Assembly (NCBI GenBank): GCA_965217825.1
Contig: OZ244571.1
Span: 124,001-188,000, forward strand
DNA from: VXNE01 sp965217825
GTDB lineage: Bacteria > Pseudomonadota > Gammaproteobacteria > Pseudomonadales > Azotimanducaceae
Direction: 5' to 3'
Length of the DNA stretch: 64,000 nucleotides
The translations under genes were made by a program, and so were the position numbers. The notes under the pieces were generated by a model. It saw nothing but the letters and a program-made list of their open reading frames with translations, was not told the origin of the DNA and searched no databases. Positions within the stretch are counted from its first letter, which is position 1; each line of letters opens with the position of its first letter. Shown here piece after piece: positions 27,217 through 35,636 of the stretch.

Positions 27217-27286
27217 CCATTCTCGGGCTGCCGAAGGTGTCCGGGCAACGCCTTGAGCATCAGTTCGGGCGGCCGCGGAGACGCGA
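27217..27286 (-). repeat. Dispersed repeat, copy 1
   Basis: The minus strand carries CCGAACTGATGCTCAAGGC and then CAGCCCGAG. About 70 bp match the plus-strand sequence at 41509-41578 at roughly 80 percent by eye. Its nature is unknown; it lies just inside the left end of the ISNCY-type element. Confidence 0.6.
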
Positions 27287-27403
27287 TTCGGGGTGGTCGA
27301 GCCGCTTTTCGGAGGCGCCGGGGCAGGCAGGCCGACGCGGCGGTCAAGTGGGGTCACCCGTCCGGCGGGAAAGTCCGGCCGGGAGCGACGGTCTATTCAG
27401 GGG

Positions 27404-28740
27404 TCAGGTCGGCTGCGGGCACAGCCGCGCGAGACGCGCGAGGTTGTGGGCGAAGATCGCCGAGTGCACGTGGGCCTTGAAGCGCGCCAGGCCGAAGCAG
27501 CGCTTCAGATAGGAGATGCCGGCCTCGATGCCGGCGCGGAAGCGCTTGAGTTGGTCGTATAGCCACGACGAGGGCGTCATGTCCCGCGCCTTCAGGCCGC
27601 TCTTCTTGTGGAACACCACGTGCCGCACGCCGAGCGCCTTGGCCCGCGCGAGGTTGTCGCGCGACGCGTAGCCGCCGTCGAAGGCGGCATGCGTCGGCGC
27701 GGCGCCGTAGTGCTCGCGATGTCGCTCGAGCATCGGCAGGCAGCGCACGCTGTCCGCCGGATTGCCGTCCTCGACGACCGCGTCGAGCACTAGGCCGCTG
27801 CGGCCCGTGGCGAGGTTGACCTTGTGTCCGTAGTGGATGCCGCGGCCGCCCTTGACGATGATATCGGTGTGCGGCTCGAACAGGCTCACCACCTTGTCCC
27901 GCGCCGGCACCGTCCCGCCGTCGAACACCCGCCGCCGGGTCTGATCCGGACGCGATCCAGCAGCGCGTCGTACTCGAGCACCGTCTTCCGCCAAGTCAGC
28001 CACGAGGCGTCCGCCGCGCCCGCCGCCGCCACCTTCGGCAGCGCCGCCCGAACGTATCCGCGCGTCCGATCCGCGATCTTCAGCAACTTGCGGTAAGTCC
28101 CGGCCCGCCGCTCCTTGCCGCGCCGCGTCTGGATCTCCAGGGCGCGCCGCTTCGCCGCGCGGCAGTGATCGCGGTACGCCACCGCCTCGGATCCGAACGC
28201 CTCCCTGGCGACGCCCAGCAGCCGCGTCAAGACCCGCACGCCGTCGTACAGCAGGCGGCTGTCGGCGGGCTCCAGGATGTGCGTCCGGGTCACCGTGCTG
28301 TCGACGCGCACGCGACTGCCCGTCTCGACCCCCGCGTCGCGCGCCGTGCTTAACAGGCGGCGGTTGACGAGTTCCCAAGTGTCCGCGGTCACCGCGCCGA
28401 CGGTCGCCCGCAGCGCCGACTTCTTCGGCGGACGCGTCCCCTCCACGCGCGCGAAGCGGCGGGCCGACTGCGAGTCCCGCAGCGTGAACTCGAGGCCGCG
28501 CCAAGTCTCCCGGCGCAGGTGCTTGAGCACCGCGCAGCGCAGGATCGTCTCGCAGGTCAGACCGCGGCGGCCGCGCGCCGAGCTCCCCTTGGCGTCCAGA
28601 TCCGCGGCGATCGCGTCGAGCAGTTCGGGATCTGCGTCCGGGCGAACCGACATCGCCTCCAAGGCGTCGGCGGCGGGATGGTCAACGGGCGCGGGGTCGA
28701 ATAGACTCGTTTGCGCAGTGCGTTTCGTGCGCATTTGCAC
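27404..28740 (-). pseudogene. ISNCY family transposase, frameshifted
   Basis: The 5' part (28740 down to about 27955) encodes FDPAPVDHP, GRRGLTCETILRCAVLKHLR, RVRVDSTVTRTHILEPADS and LYDGVRVLTRLL. A one-base shift near 27950 moves the coding frame to DQTRRRVFDGGTVPARDKVV, SLFEPHTDIIVKGGRGIHYG, then FDGGYASRDNLARAKALGV and a C-terminal AGISYLKRCFGLARFKAH. Together these make a full-length DDE transposase of the ISNCY type. The shift probably inactivates it, unless it is a programmed frameshift or a sequence error. Confidence 0.75.
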
Positions 28741-28986
28741 CTCCGACGTTTTAGCTTTTCCAATGTTTTCATGGTGTTACGAAAACAGAGGATATCCGAA
28801 ACGCCGGTTCAAAGCCACCTTTTCGGCGCTTTTCCCCAATATAATCAATGCGTTGAGAGTTTTCGCACAAGAACTAGCTATAGCTAGAGCCGCCGGCGAC
28901 GAAACGCGGAGCCGCACGCCCGATCCGGCGGTCGGCGCCGACTACGAATTGAACGCCCCTTTGGCGGCGCCGGCGCGCCGAGCGCG

Positions 28987-29435
28987 ATGATGCCGGTGTC
29001 ACCAGGCCGCAAGGCGGGACACAGGGTCCAGCTGACCTGCGAGCACACGGCGGAGGAAGTGTGTCGGGGCCCGATCATTCCGGGCGACACCGCCGCCGCC
29101 AAGGAGGTGCAGATCAAGACTGGGCGCTGCGAGCGCGAGGTGTTCGGCTGTCTGTTCCTTACCACTCAAGGCATCGTCTGATCAAGGACGAGGCGCTGTT
29201 CTACGGCACCATCAACAACCGCGCGGGCGTGTATACGCGCGTGCTGCTGCAGAAGGCGCTGGAATACAACGCCGCAGCGGTCATCCTGTTCCACAACCAC
29301 CCGAGCGGGACGGCGGAACAAGCCATAGCGATACGAGTCTGACGAGCCGCGCGAAGAATCTCCCCGGAGAGGTCGACGTGCGGCCGCTGAACCACGTCGT
29401 GGTGTCCGGGACCGTCGTCACTCTCGCCCCTGCAG
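28987..29435 (+). pseudogene. RadC-like JAB-domain gene remnant, multiple frameshifts
   Basis: Fragments in different frames read CEHTAEEVCRGPIIPGDTAA, then CEREVFGCLFLTTQ, HRLIKDEALFYGTINNRAGV, VILFHNHPSGTAEQA and finally DVRPLNHVVVSGTVV. This is the order of RadC, and HNHPSG is part of its metal-binding MPN motif. At least two frameshifts and a deletion after AEQA destroy the gene. The last codons run directly into the 3' end of the tyrosine recombinase gene on the other strand. Confidence 0.8.
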
Positions 29436-30557
29436 GCGGGCGAGCTGCGCGGCGCCGCTGCGCCGTGGAAGGAGGCGCTCGCCATAGCGGCTCAGCATGG
29501 CGGTCGTCTTCCAGCGGCCGGCCTGCAGGATGGCGGGCAGCTCGATCCCCGAGGCGATCATGTCCTGGGCCGCGCCGACCCGCGCGCTGTGACCGGAGAG
29601 CCGGTCCACCACCTCCGGCGGCAGCCCGGCTTGGTGGGCCATGGCCTTATAGATGCGAGGAATCTGGCTCGCGTCCAGGCGATCCCCAACTACTCCGCCC
29701 TTGCTGAGCGACCGGAACATGCGTCCGTCGGCAACGCCGCTGCGGCGCAGCCAGTCGGTCAGGAGGGCCGCAGTGTCGCGGGCGAGGTAGAGCGTTGCCG
29801 AGCGGCCGTCGGCGTCGGTCTTGCCCCGGCGCACCAGGAGGGTCGCGCCGCCGTGGATATCCAGGACGAGGTCGGCGACCCGCGCCCCCGACAGTTCGGA
29901 TCGGCGCAGCATGGCGTCGTACGCCACCGCCAGCAGCGCGCGGTTGCGCGCGTCGATCAGCCGATTCCCCGACGCATCGAGGAGGCGCTGGCGTAGGGAC
30001 CAAGTGAGTCCCAGGGCCTGTTTCTGGCGGCGGCCGCGCCGACGATGCATGCGCTGCAGGGCGAGTTTCACCAGCGGGCTGCCAAGCGTCCCGTCGCTGC
30101 CGATCGCGCGCTGCGCCACCGCGATGCTGGCCACGTAGCGTCGCACCGTGGCTGGGGCTCGCGAGGCGGCCATGTCGTCGATGAAGTCCGCGATTGCCTC
30201 GGGGCTCGCGGGAAAAGCGGTGGTACGGCGCGCGCCGCACCAGGTTCTGAAGACGGCGAGGTCCGCCCGGAAGGCACGCTCGGTGTTGTCGCTGAACGCG
30301 TTGTGGGTCGCGTGAATGTAGGCGGCGAGCCGAGCCGTGAACTCGGACTCGTCCACCATCGCGGGTGGCGCGGGGTGAGGCGGCTGGCTTTCGAAAGGCA
30401 TCGGCGCGGTGTTTCGTGGCCGGGGCGGCCCGGTTGACGTGTTCGTCTCGATGATCGCAGTTCGCGCCATCGGGAGGAAAGCCTCGACCGGCACCGAGTG
30501 GCCGGGGCGGGGAACGCGGGTCGCGCGCATCGGCGGTCGGGAGCCGGTTGCGCGCAT
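29418..30557 (-). CDS. Tyrosine recombinase, copy A
   Basis: The longest frame gives 379 residues. ATG at 30470 or at 30356 (MVDESEF) are more likely starts because the family N-terminus begins there. The core-binding domain (FSDNTERAFRADLAVFRTWC) leads to the catalytic domain with Arg in RRSEL, the conserved Lys loop RRGKTDADG, GHSARVGAAQDM, GRWKTTAMLSRYGERL and the nucleophilic Tyr in SRYGE. It is about 70 percent identical by eye to copy B at 35637-36620, in the same orientation. It probably cuts a short palindromic core site like those near copy B. Confidence 0.88.
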   Translation of the reverse strand: MRATGSRPPMRATRVPRPGHSVPVEAFLPMARTAIIETNTSTGPPRPRNTAPMPFESQPPHPAPPAMVDESEFTARLAAYIHATHNAFSDNTERAFRADLAVFRTWCGARRTTAFPASPEAIADFIDDMAASRAPATVRRYVASIAVAQRAIGSDGTLGSPLVKLALQRMHRRRGRRQKQALGLTWSLRQRLLDASGNRLIDARNRALLAVAYDAMLRRSELSGARVADLVLDIHGGATLLVRRGKTDADGRSATLYLARDTAALLTDWLRRSGVADGRMFRSLSKGGVVGDRLDASQIPRIYKAMAHQAGLPPEVVDRLSGHSARVGAAQDMIASGIELPAILQAGRWKTTAMLSRYGERLLPRRSGAAQLARLQGRE

Positions 30558-30844
30558 GTGGCTGTAGGCCGCGCGGGGCGACGGTTTAAGTCATTCCGCG
30601 CGCGACGCGGAGGCCGCCTCGGAGCGCGGGATTGGTAGTCGGTTGCCGGGGATGCGCACTACCAGTTTCAACGGGCTACCGATCGCTATCGACGCTCCGC
30701 CGCGCGACACAGCCGGCGTGGGTGCGACGCAAACGGGCCAGGTTCTCCGTAGTGTCGCGTAGGGTTCCGCAGGAAGGCGGAATCACCGGTCGACGACTCG
30801 AAGCCGCGACCGAAGACTTCATCGTCATCGGCTTGATGGTGACG
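30558..30844. other. Gap with a short inverted repeat
   Basis: TGGTAGT and ACTACCA flank about 18 bp near 30631-30664. No gene is recognised. Confidence 0.3.
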
Positions 30845-33532
30845 CTAGCGGACAGGCGGGAGGATGCCCAAGGCGCGCGCGCGACGTACCGCGTCCTGTC
30901 GGCGTCCCACGTTGAGCTTGCGGAAGATGTTCCGGACGTGGTAGCGGACGCCGTCCGGCGATAGTCCAAGCGCCCTGGCGATCTCCTTGTCTTGCCGGGT
31001 CGCGAGTTGGCGGAGCACAACCATCTCCTGACCATTGAGCGGCGGCGCGGTCACCACCTTGGCGGCCCCCATGGCTAGGAGCCGCCTGGCGATCGACGGA
31101 AGCGGACCGTTCGGATGGGCGTCAAGGATGCGCTCGAGCGCGGCGGTGGCCGCAGCGCCGGCGCGCAGCAGCGGGCGGGCGTAGTCCGTGACGCGGAACA
31201 GGTGCAGATACTTGGCTGCTGCTTCGCGGGCGGCGTCGGGATCGCCGGCGTCGTGTGCCAGGCTCACACGCAGCGCCAGGGAGCGCATGAGAGTCCGCCG
31301 CAGCCCGCGTTCGATCGCGAGGCGCGTGAGCGCCCGTTCGAGGTCGACCGCAGAGTCGGCGTGCCCGAGTGCTGCGAGCAGCCTCACTCGGGCGCAGGCG
31401 AGCGCCTCGGTTTCGCGCCAGCCGCGCAGCGCGAGGTTCAGGCACTTGGCGTTTGCGGACGGCAGCCGGGCCGCGCGCCAGACGCCTTCCGCCTCAGAGA
31501 CGCGCCCCGCCTCCACGAGGACCGAGACCCGCAGCGCGGCGAGTTGGGCATCGAGGGCCTCGAGTCCGGCGCGGCGCACGCGTTCGGACAGGGCGTCGAC
31601 GGCGGTCAGAGCGGCGTCCGGTCCGCCGGACTCAAGCGCGAGTTCCACAGCGACGTCGATCCTGGCCGCGTAGTGCGACAGGGGTGCGTCGCCCCGGTAC
31701 TCCTCCCCGGCGAAGCGCCGGGGGTCGATGCCGTCGGGCAGGCGGTTGCGCTCCAGGGCGAGTTCGAGCATGAGCACCTCGGCGTAGGCGCCGAGGCGCG
31801 GGTCTTTGAGAAAGCGCGCCCGGGCGATTCGCTGGGCCGCACGGTAGCGGGAATTGGCCTCGCGCACGCGGCCCCGGGCCATCGCGACTTCACCGAGGTG
31901 GGCGTCTACGATCATCGTCAGATAGGCGAACCGACCGACGGCCAGGCGCCGAGCCTCCCGCGCGAACGCCAGGGAGGCGTCGAAGCGGGCGGCGCGGGCA
32001 GAGCAGGCGCTCAGTCCGTAGGACAGCGCGGCGCGCACGGAGTCGCGCGTGTTCGGGAGGGCAGCGACTCGCGCCACGTCGGCCACGAAATCCCGCGTTT
32101 CGCCGGCTGCGAACGGCCGGCAGCCGTTGACCGCCATGGCACCGCTGGCGAGCAGACGGTCGATCTCGTCGCCGGGACTCTCGGAGTGTATGGCTGCGGC
32201 CTCGAACAGGCGGCGGGCCTCGTGCAACCGGCCAGAGATCATGAGCGCAACGCAATGGGTCATGGCGAGAGGCGGCGACGTGGCGGCGGCGACGAGCCGG
32301 TCGGCGGCGGCCAGGCGGTCCGTCCCCTCGAGCAGCCAAATCTGCAGGCCACCGGCCTCGGCGAGGATCGAGCCAGCGAGCGCGGAATCGCCACCCAGCT
32401 TCGCGTGGCGCATCGCTTCGACGGTTTCGCCGCGGCTCGCGAGTGCGGCGGCGACGCGACTGTGGACGCGGCGGTAGCGCTCCGGGGTTTCGAGACGCCG
32501 CCGCTCCACACAGTGTTCGCGGAGGAGCGGGTGCAGCCGGTAGACCCCGGGCGTCGCTCGGCCGGCGGGTTCGAGCAGACCCGCCAAGCGCGGCAGGGAG
32601 AGCAGGCGCTGAAGCGCGCCGAGTTCCACGACGTGCGCAAGGAGAGCGGCGTCGAACCAGTCCAGGAGAGCGGCGTCGAATATGCATTCCCGGTCGTGCT
32701 CGGCAAACCCCTGCCAGAAGCGGCCGGCGATCCAGTTGTCCATCACATGCCGGGCGACACGATCTTCGCCGGCGCCCGGCCGCGCGCTCTCGTTGCGGCG
32801 GATCCGCAGGGCGATGGGCCAGCCGTCCGACTCGGCGGCAACGGCGGCTAGTTCGGTGCGGGAGAGCTCAAGGTCGAAGAAGCGCGCGATGTCGGGCTTG
32901 GAGAAGCGCAGGTCGTTCGCGGTGACGACCTCGGCGCCGACGCCGAGGACGGAACGGGATAAGTCGAGTCCGGGCGGCAGCGCGCGGCACGCTATCGCGA
33001 CATGCAGGCAGGGGGGCGCGTTGCGCAACAGATCGTTCAGCAGTTCGACGGTGCCCGGGCTGGCGGCGTCGACCTCGTCGAGCGCGAGCACGCAGGGCCG
33101 CCCGGCCGCCTCGAGGACGCGAATCAGGAGGGCAGTGCGCGGATGCGGCTGTGTTGGTCCGGCGCCGCTGGCGCGAAGCGGCTCGAGCAGGTCGAGACCG
33201 GCGGCCTGGAAGGTGTGGGCGAGGTACGCGTCGACGGCCGCCGGGCCGTCGTCGGAGGCCAGGGTGATCCAGGCGACGGGGACGCCCTGCGCTGCGGCGC
33301 GGCGACAGACTTCGGCGAGCAGCGTGGTCTTGCCGAACCCGCCGGGCGCCACCAGCAGGGTGACGGGCCGGGTCATGGGGGCACAGCGGAGAGTCAGCTC
33401 GAACCGGTTGCAATAGTGCGGCGGGGAAATCGGGATCGCCAGACGGTGCCGGGGCAGCCATTCCAGCGCCACGGACCCTTCGGCGGCGGCAGATAGGCCG
33501 ACGCCCTGTCGCCGCGGTGTGTCGGTCGCCAC
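30845..33532 (-). CDS. LAL-type LuxR family transcriptional regulator (MalT-like)
   Basis: The protein has 895 residues from the GTG at 33532, supported by GAGG 5 nt upstream; the frame is open further upstream but is not conserved. The AAA/STAND ATPase has Walker A APGGFGKTTLL and Walker B VLALDEVDAA. A long helical repeat middle (TPR-like) follows, then a C-terminal LuxR helix-turn-helix: LNGQEMVVLRQLATRQDKEI, ARALGLSPDGVRYHVRNIF, RKLNVGRRQDAVRRA. Such proteins bind a ligand, use ATP and activate nearby genes. The target is not evident; the flanking genes are recombinases and a transposase. Confidence 0.88.
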   Translation of the reverse strand: MATDTPRRQGVGLSAAAEGSVALEWLPRHRLAIPISPPHYCNRFELTLRCAPMTRPVTLLVAPGGFGKTTLLAEVCRRAAAQGVPVAWITLASDDGPAAVDAYLAHTFQAAGLDLLEPLRASGAGPTQPHPRTALLIRVLEAAGRPCVLALDEVDAASPGTVELLNDLLRNAPPCLHVAIACRALPPGLDLSRSVLGVGAEVVTANDLRFSKPDIARFFDLELSRTELAAVAAESDGWPIALRIRRNESARPGAGEDRVARHVMDNWIAGRFWQGFAEHDRECIFDAALLDWFDAALLAHVVELGALQRLLSLPRLAGLLEPAGRATPGVYRLHPLLREHCVERRRLETPERYRRVHSRVAAALASRGETVEAMRHAKLGGDSALAGSILAEAGGLQIWLLEGTDRLAAADRLVAAATSPPLAMTHCVALMISGRLHEARRLFEAAAIHSESPGDEIDRLLASGAMAVNGCRPFAAGETRDFVADVARVAALPNTRDSVRAALSYGLSACSARAARFDASLAFAREARRLAVGRFAYLTMIVDAHLGEVAMARGRVREANSRYRAAQRIARARFLKDPRLGAYAEVLMLELALERNRLPDGIDPRRFAGEEYRGDAPLSHYAARIDVAVELALESGGPDAALTAVDALSERVRRAGLEALDAQLAALRVSVLVEAGRVSEAEGVWRAARLPSANAKCLNLALRGWRETEALACARVRLLAALGHADSAVDLERALTRLAIERGLRRTLMRSLALRVSLAHDAGDPDAAREAAAKYLHLFRVTDYARPLLRAGAAATAALERILDAHPNGPLPSIARRLLAMGAAKVVTAPPLNGQEMVVLRQLATRQDKEIARALGLSPDGVRYHVRNIFRKLNVGRRQDAVRRARALGILPPVR

Positions 33533-33692
33533 GGGCACCTCAACACCCCGTCGCGACGGCGCGTCGCCAGTGTGGAAGGGTCCGGCGTTCCGGGGCGAAC
33601 CTTTGCGCGGCGGCAGTATCCAAGACAGTATGGAAAAACAAGTAGTTCCGACAGATCTCAAGCAACGCGAGGCTTGGTGCCGCAGGCCCGGA

Positions 33693-33719
33693 TTGCTCCC
33701 GATAACTGTAGTTACCGCG
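33693..33719 (+). repeat. Putative recombination site, copy 1 (left arm intact, right arm decayed)
   Basis: TTGCTCCCGATAACT is identical to the arms at 35534 and 36658. It is followed by GT and AGTTACCGCG, a decayed version of the palindromic right arm AGTTATCGGG. Confidence 0.65.
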
Positions 33720-33745
33720 AGCTATGTAGTCAAATCCCAGCCTTG

Positions 33746-33800
33746 TCCAACGTGACATGAGCCTGAACGGGGGGCGTAAATCCAACGACACATGAGCCTG
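33746..33800 (+). repeat. Direct repeat pair upstream of transposase
   Basis: TCCAACGTGACATGAGCCTG (33746-33765) and TCCAACGACACATGAGCCTG (33781-33800) differ at two positions and lie 35 bp apart. They may be transposase-binding sites at the left end of the element. Confidence 0.6.
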
Positions 33801-33833
33801 TAGCGCGGCGTCAGGGATCATCGGAGGATGATC

Positions 33834-35087
33834 GTGACGCTACAGACGCAACGGGTTCGGACCCTGGAGCAGGTTCGCGCCTTTGTGGAGGGCAGCGAGG
33901 CGGTGGACTTTGCCGGGGGCGCCCGCAAGGGCGTCCACACCTTGGTTCGCCGCACGCTGGTGAGGTTGGACTATCACCGCCTGGGCAAGGCGGACAAGGG
34001 GCTGGTGAAGCGGTATCTGGCGAAGGTGACCGGGTTGTCGCGGGCCCAGTTGACGCGACTGATCGGCCAGCATCGCCGGACCGGGCGCATCGAGGATCGG
34101 CGCGGCCGAGTGCCGGCGCGGCCGTTCGAGCGGCGCTACACGTCCTCGGACATCCGGCTTTTGGCGCGGGTGGACGCGGAGCTGGGCCAGATGTCCGGAT
34201 CCGCCACCCGCGCGGTGCTGCGCCGGGCCTGGACGGTGTTCGGCGATCTCCGATTCGAGCGCTTGGCGGGGTTGTCCAACGGACATCTGTACAACCTGCG
34301 CCAGTCCCGCACCTACCGCAACGTGCGCCGGATCTGGCATCGCACCCGGCCGACGCCGGTGGCGATTGGGATACGGCGCCGACCGCAGCCGCGGGGACAG
34401 CCGGGATTTTTGCGGGTGGACACGGTCCATCAGGGCGACCTGGACGGGGTCAAGGGCGTCTACCACATCAACGTGGTGGACGAGGTCACCCAGTACCAGC
34501 AGGTGGGCACCGTGCCAGCCATCTCCGAAGCCTTCCTGATTCCGGTGCTCGAAGCGCTGATCGAGGCGTTTCCCTTTGACGTCAAGGGCTTCCATGCCGA
34601 CAACGGCTCCGAGTACATCAACCACCGGGTTGCCGAACTGTTGAACAAGCTGCATGTCGGGGAGTTCACCAAGTCCCGCGCCCGGCAGTCCAACGACAAC
34701 GCCCTGGTGGAGGGCAAGAACGCCGCGGTGATCCGCAAGTGGCTCGGCTACGCCCACATCCCGGCGCACTTCGCCGAGCCGGTCAACGCCTTCAACCGGG
34801 ACGCCCTGTCGCCGTTTCTGAACTACCACCGGCCCTGCCTGTTCCCCACCGAGGAGACCGACGGTAAGGGCCGGGTGCACAAGCGCTATCGCGATGCCGA
34901 CGTGATGACCCCCTACGAGAAGCTGAAGTCGCTCACCGACGCCGAGCAATACCTGGCCCGGGGCATCACCTTCGAGCAACTCGATGTCGCCGCCCACGCG
35001 GTCAGCGACCTGGCGGCCGCCGCGGCGCTGAACCAGGCCCGGAACGATCTTTTCCGGTCGATCGATCGAGAGAACCCCGCCGCCTGA
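33834..35087 (+). CDS. Integrase-core (rve) DDE transposase
   Basis: The protein has 417 residues. The GTG at 33834 has GGAGG 6 nt upstream, whereas the ATG at 33828 directly abuts it. The N-terminus is a basic DNA-binding region (KGLVKRYLAKVTGLSRAQLT). The catalytic triad is visible: Asp196 in FLRVDTVHQGD, Asp256 in FHADNGSEYIN and Glu293 in NALVEGKNAAVIRK, with D to E spacing of 37. This is the IS3/IS481-like layout. The element ends are not defined: two direct repeats lie upstream and a large inverted repeat lies 10 bp downstream of the stop. Confidence 0.85.
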   Translation: MTLQTQRVRTLEQVRAFVEGSEAVDFAGGARKGVHTLVRRTLVRLDYHRLGKADKGLVKRYLAKVTGLSRAQLTRLIGQHRRTGRIEDRRGRVPARPFERRYTSSDIRLLARVDAELGQMSGSATRAVLRRAWTVFGDLRFERLAGLSNGHLYNLRQSRTYRNVRRIWHRTRPTPVAIGIRRRPQPRGQPGFLRVDTVHQGDLDGVKGVYHINVVDEVTQYQQVGTVPAISEAFLIPVLEALIEAFPFDVKGFHADNGSEYINHRVAELLNKLHVGEFTKSRARQSNDNALVEGKNAAVIRKWLGYAHIPAHFAEPVNAFNRDALSPFLNYHRPCLFPTEETDGKGRVHKRYRDADVMTPYEKLKSLTDAEQYLARGITFEQLDVAAHAVSDLAAAAALNQARNDLFRSIDRENPAA

Positions 35088-35097
35088 GACACTCGGA

Positions 35098-35233
35098 GTC
35101 CTGTGGAGTTGTGGACGAGTCCTGCGGACCGGCGCACGCCCTGCGGGCCGTGTGGACAGCCCGTGGACAACGCTAGCGCGTTGCCCACCGCCTGACCACA
35201 CTCGCGCGCCTCTCGCCCACAACTCCACAGGAC
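35098..35233. repeat. Nested inverted repeat of 136 bp
   Basis: The outer arms are 22 bp: GTCCTGTGGAGTTGTGGACG at 35098 is mirrored at 35212-35233 with one mismatch across the full arm. An inner stem GTGGACAACGC / GCGTTGCCCAC (35163-35188) sits in the middle. It begins 10 bp after the transposase stop. It could be the right-end structure of that element, a strong transcription stop, or a folded recombination substrate. Confidence 0.8.
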
Positions 35234-35533
35234 CGACAACAAGATTTTGTTGCTCAAAGAAAGCGATGGACCGCTCTTGTACGCAACACGCCGACAGGCC
35301 AAGATGGCGTCTCGTTCAATACCGATTCCGATGCCGCCTACAGTTCAGTCAAGCTCTCCGTTCAGGCTCATTTCGGTATTGGATTAGACTATCCCGCGCC
35401 GGCACAAGGGTCGATAGCGCAAGCTCGATACCTGCAAAGTATTGATCAGAATAGCCTTTTCGGGGTTCGCCCGCGATCCGGCCATTGCGCGATCAAAAAG
35501 CCTATTGCACCGCAACGCCCGGGCACACTTCTT

Positions 35534-35558
35534 TTGCTCCCGATAACTTCCTCTTAAT
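35534..35558 (+). repeat. Putative recombination site, copy 2 (single arm)
   Basis: TTGCTCCCGATAACT, identical to the other copies and in the same orientation, is followed by TC and a non-matching CTCTTAATCC. It lies about 90 bp beyond the stop of recombinase B. Confidence 0.6.
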
Positions 35559-35636
35559 CCTCGCTTTCGTGGGTAGGATCGCCGGCGGCAATCCGTCTTT
35601 CCGAGCCGAGAACAGGGTCGCCGAGTAACCGCCCCG

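Larger units (their letters stand above)
27188..28886 (-). mobile_element. ISNCY-type insertion element with terminal inverted repeats
   Basis: The left end TAGCTAAGCTAGTTCTTGT (27188) and the reverse complement of the right end TAGCTATAGCTAGTTCTTGT (28867-28886) match with one gap, giving 19-20 bp terminal repeats. The element is about 1.7 kb with one transposase gene, frameshifted. The left repeat begins in the stop codon of the PNPOx-like gene. No clear target duplication is seen. Confidence 0.65.
33533..33833. other. Gap holding a recombinase-type half-site and two direct repeats
   Basis: Contains half-site copy 1 (33693) and two 20-bp direct repeats (33746 and 33781), described separately. 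No gene is recognised. Confidence 0.5.
35088..35636. other. Gap with a long hairpin and a half-site
   Basis: No gene is supported. It contains the 136-bp nested hairpin (35098-35233) and half-site copy 2 (35534-35548). Confidence 0.6.

Noticed and set aside
31115..32851. 578-codon plus-strand frame
   Set aside because: It lies opposite the LuxR-type regulator; composition is typical of antisense GC-rich DNA.
35098..35233. Hairpin as an integron attC site
   Set aside because: The core words do not fit the RYYYAAC/GTTRRRY pattern and the nearby recombinases are not IntI-like.
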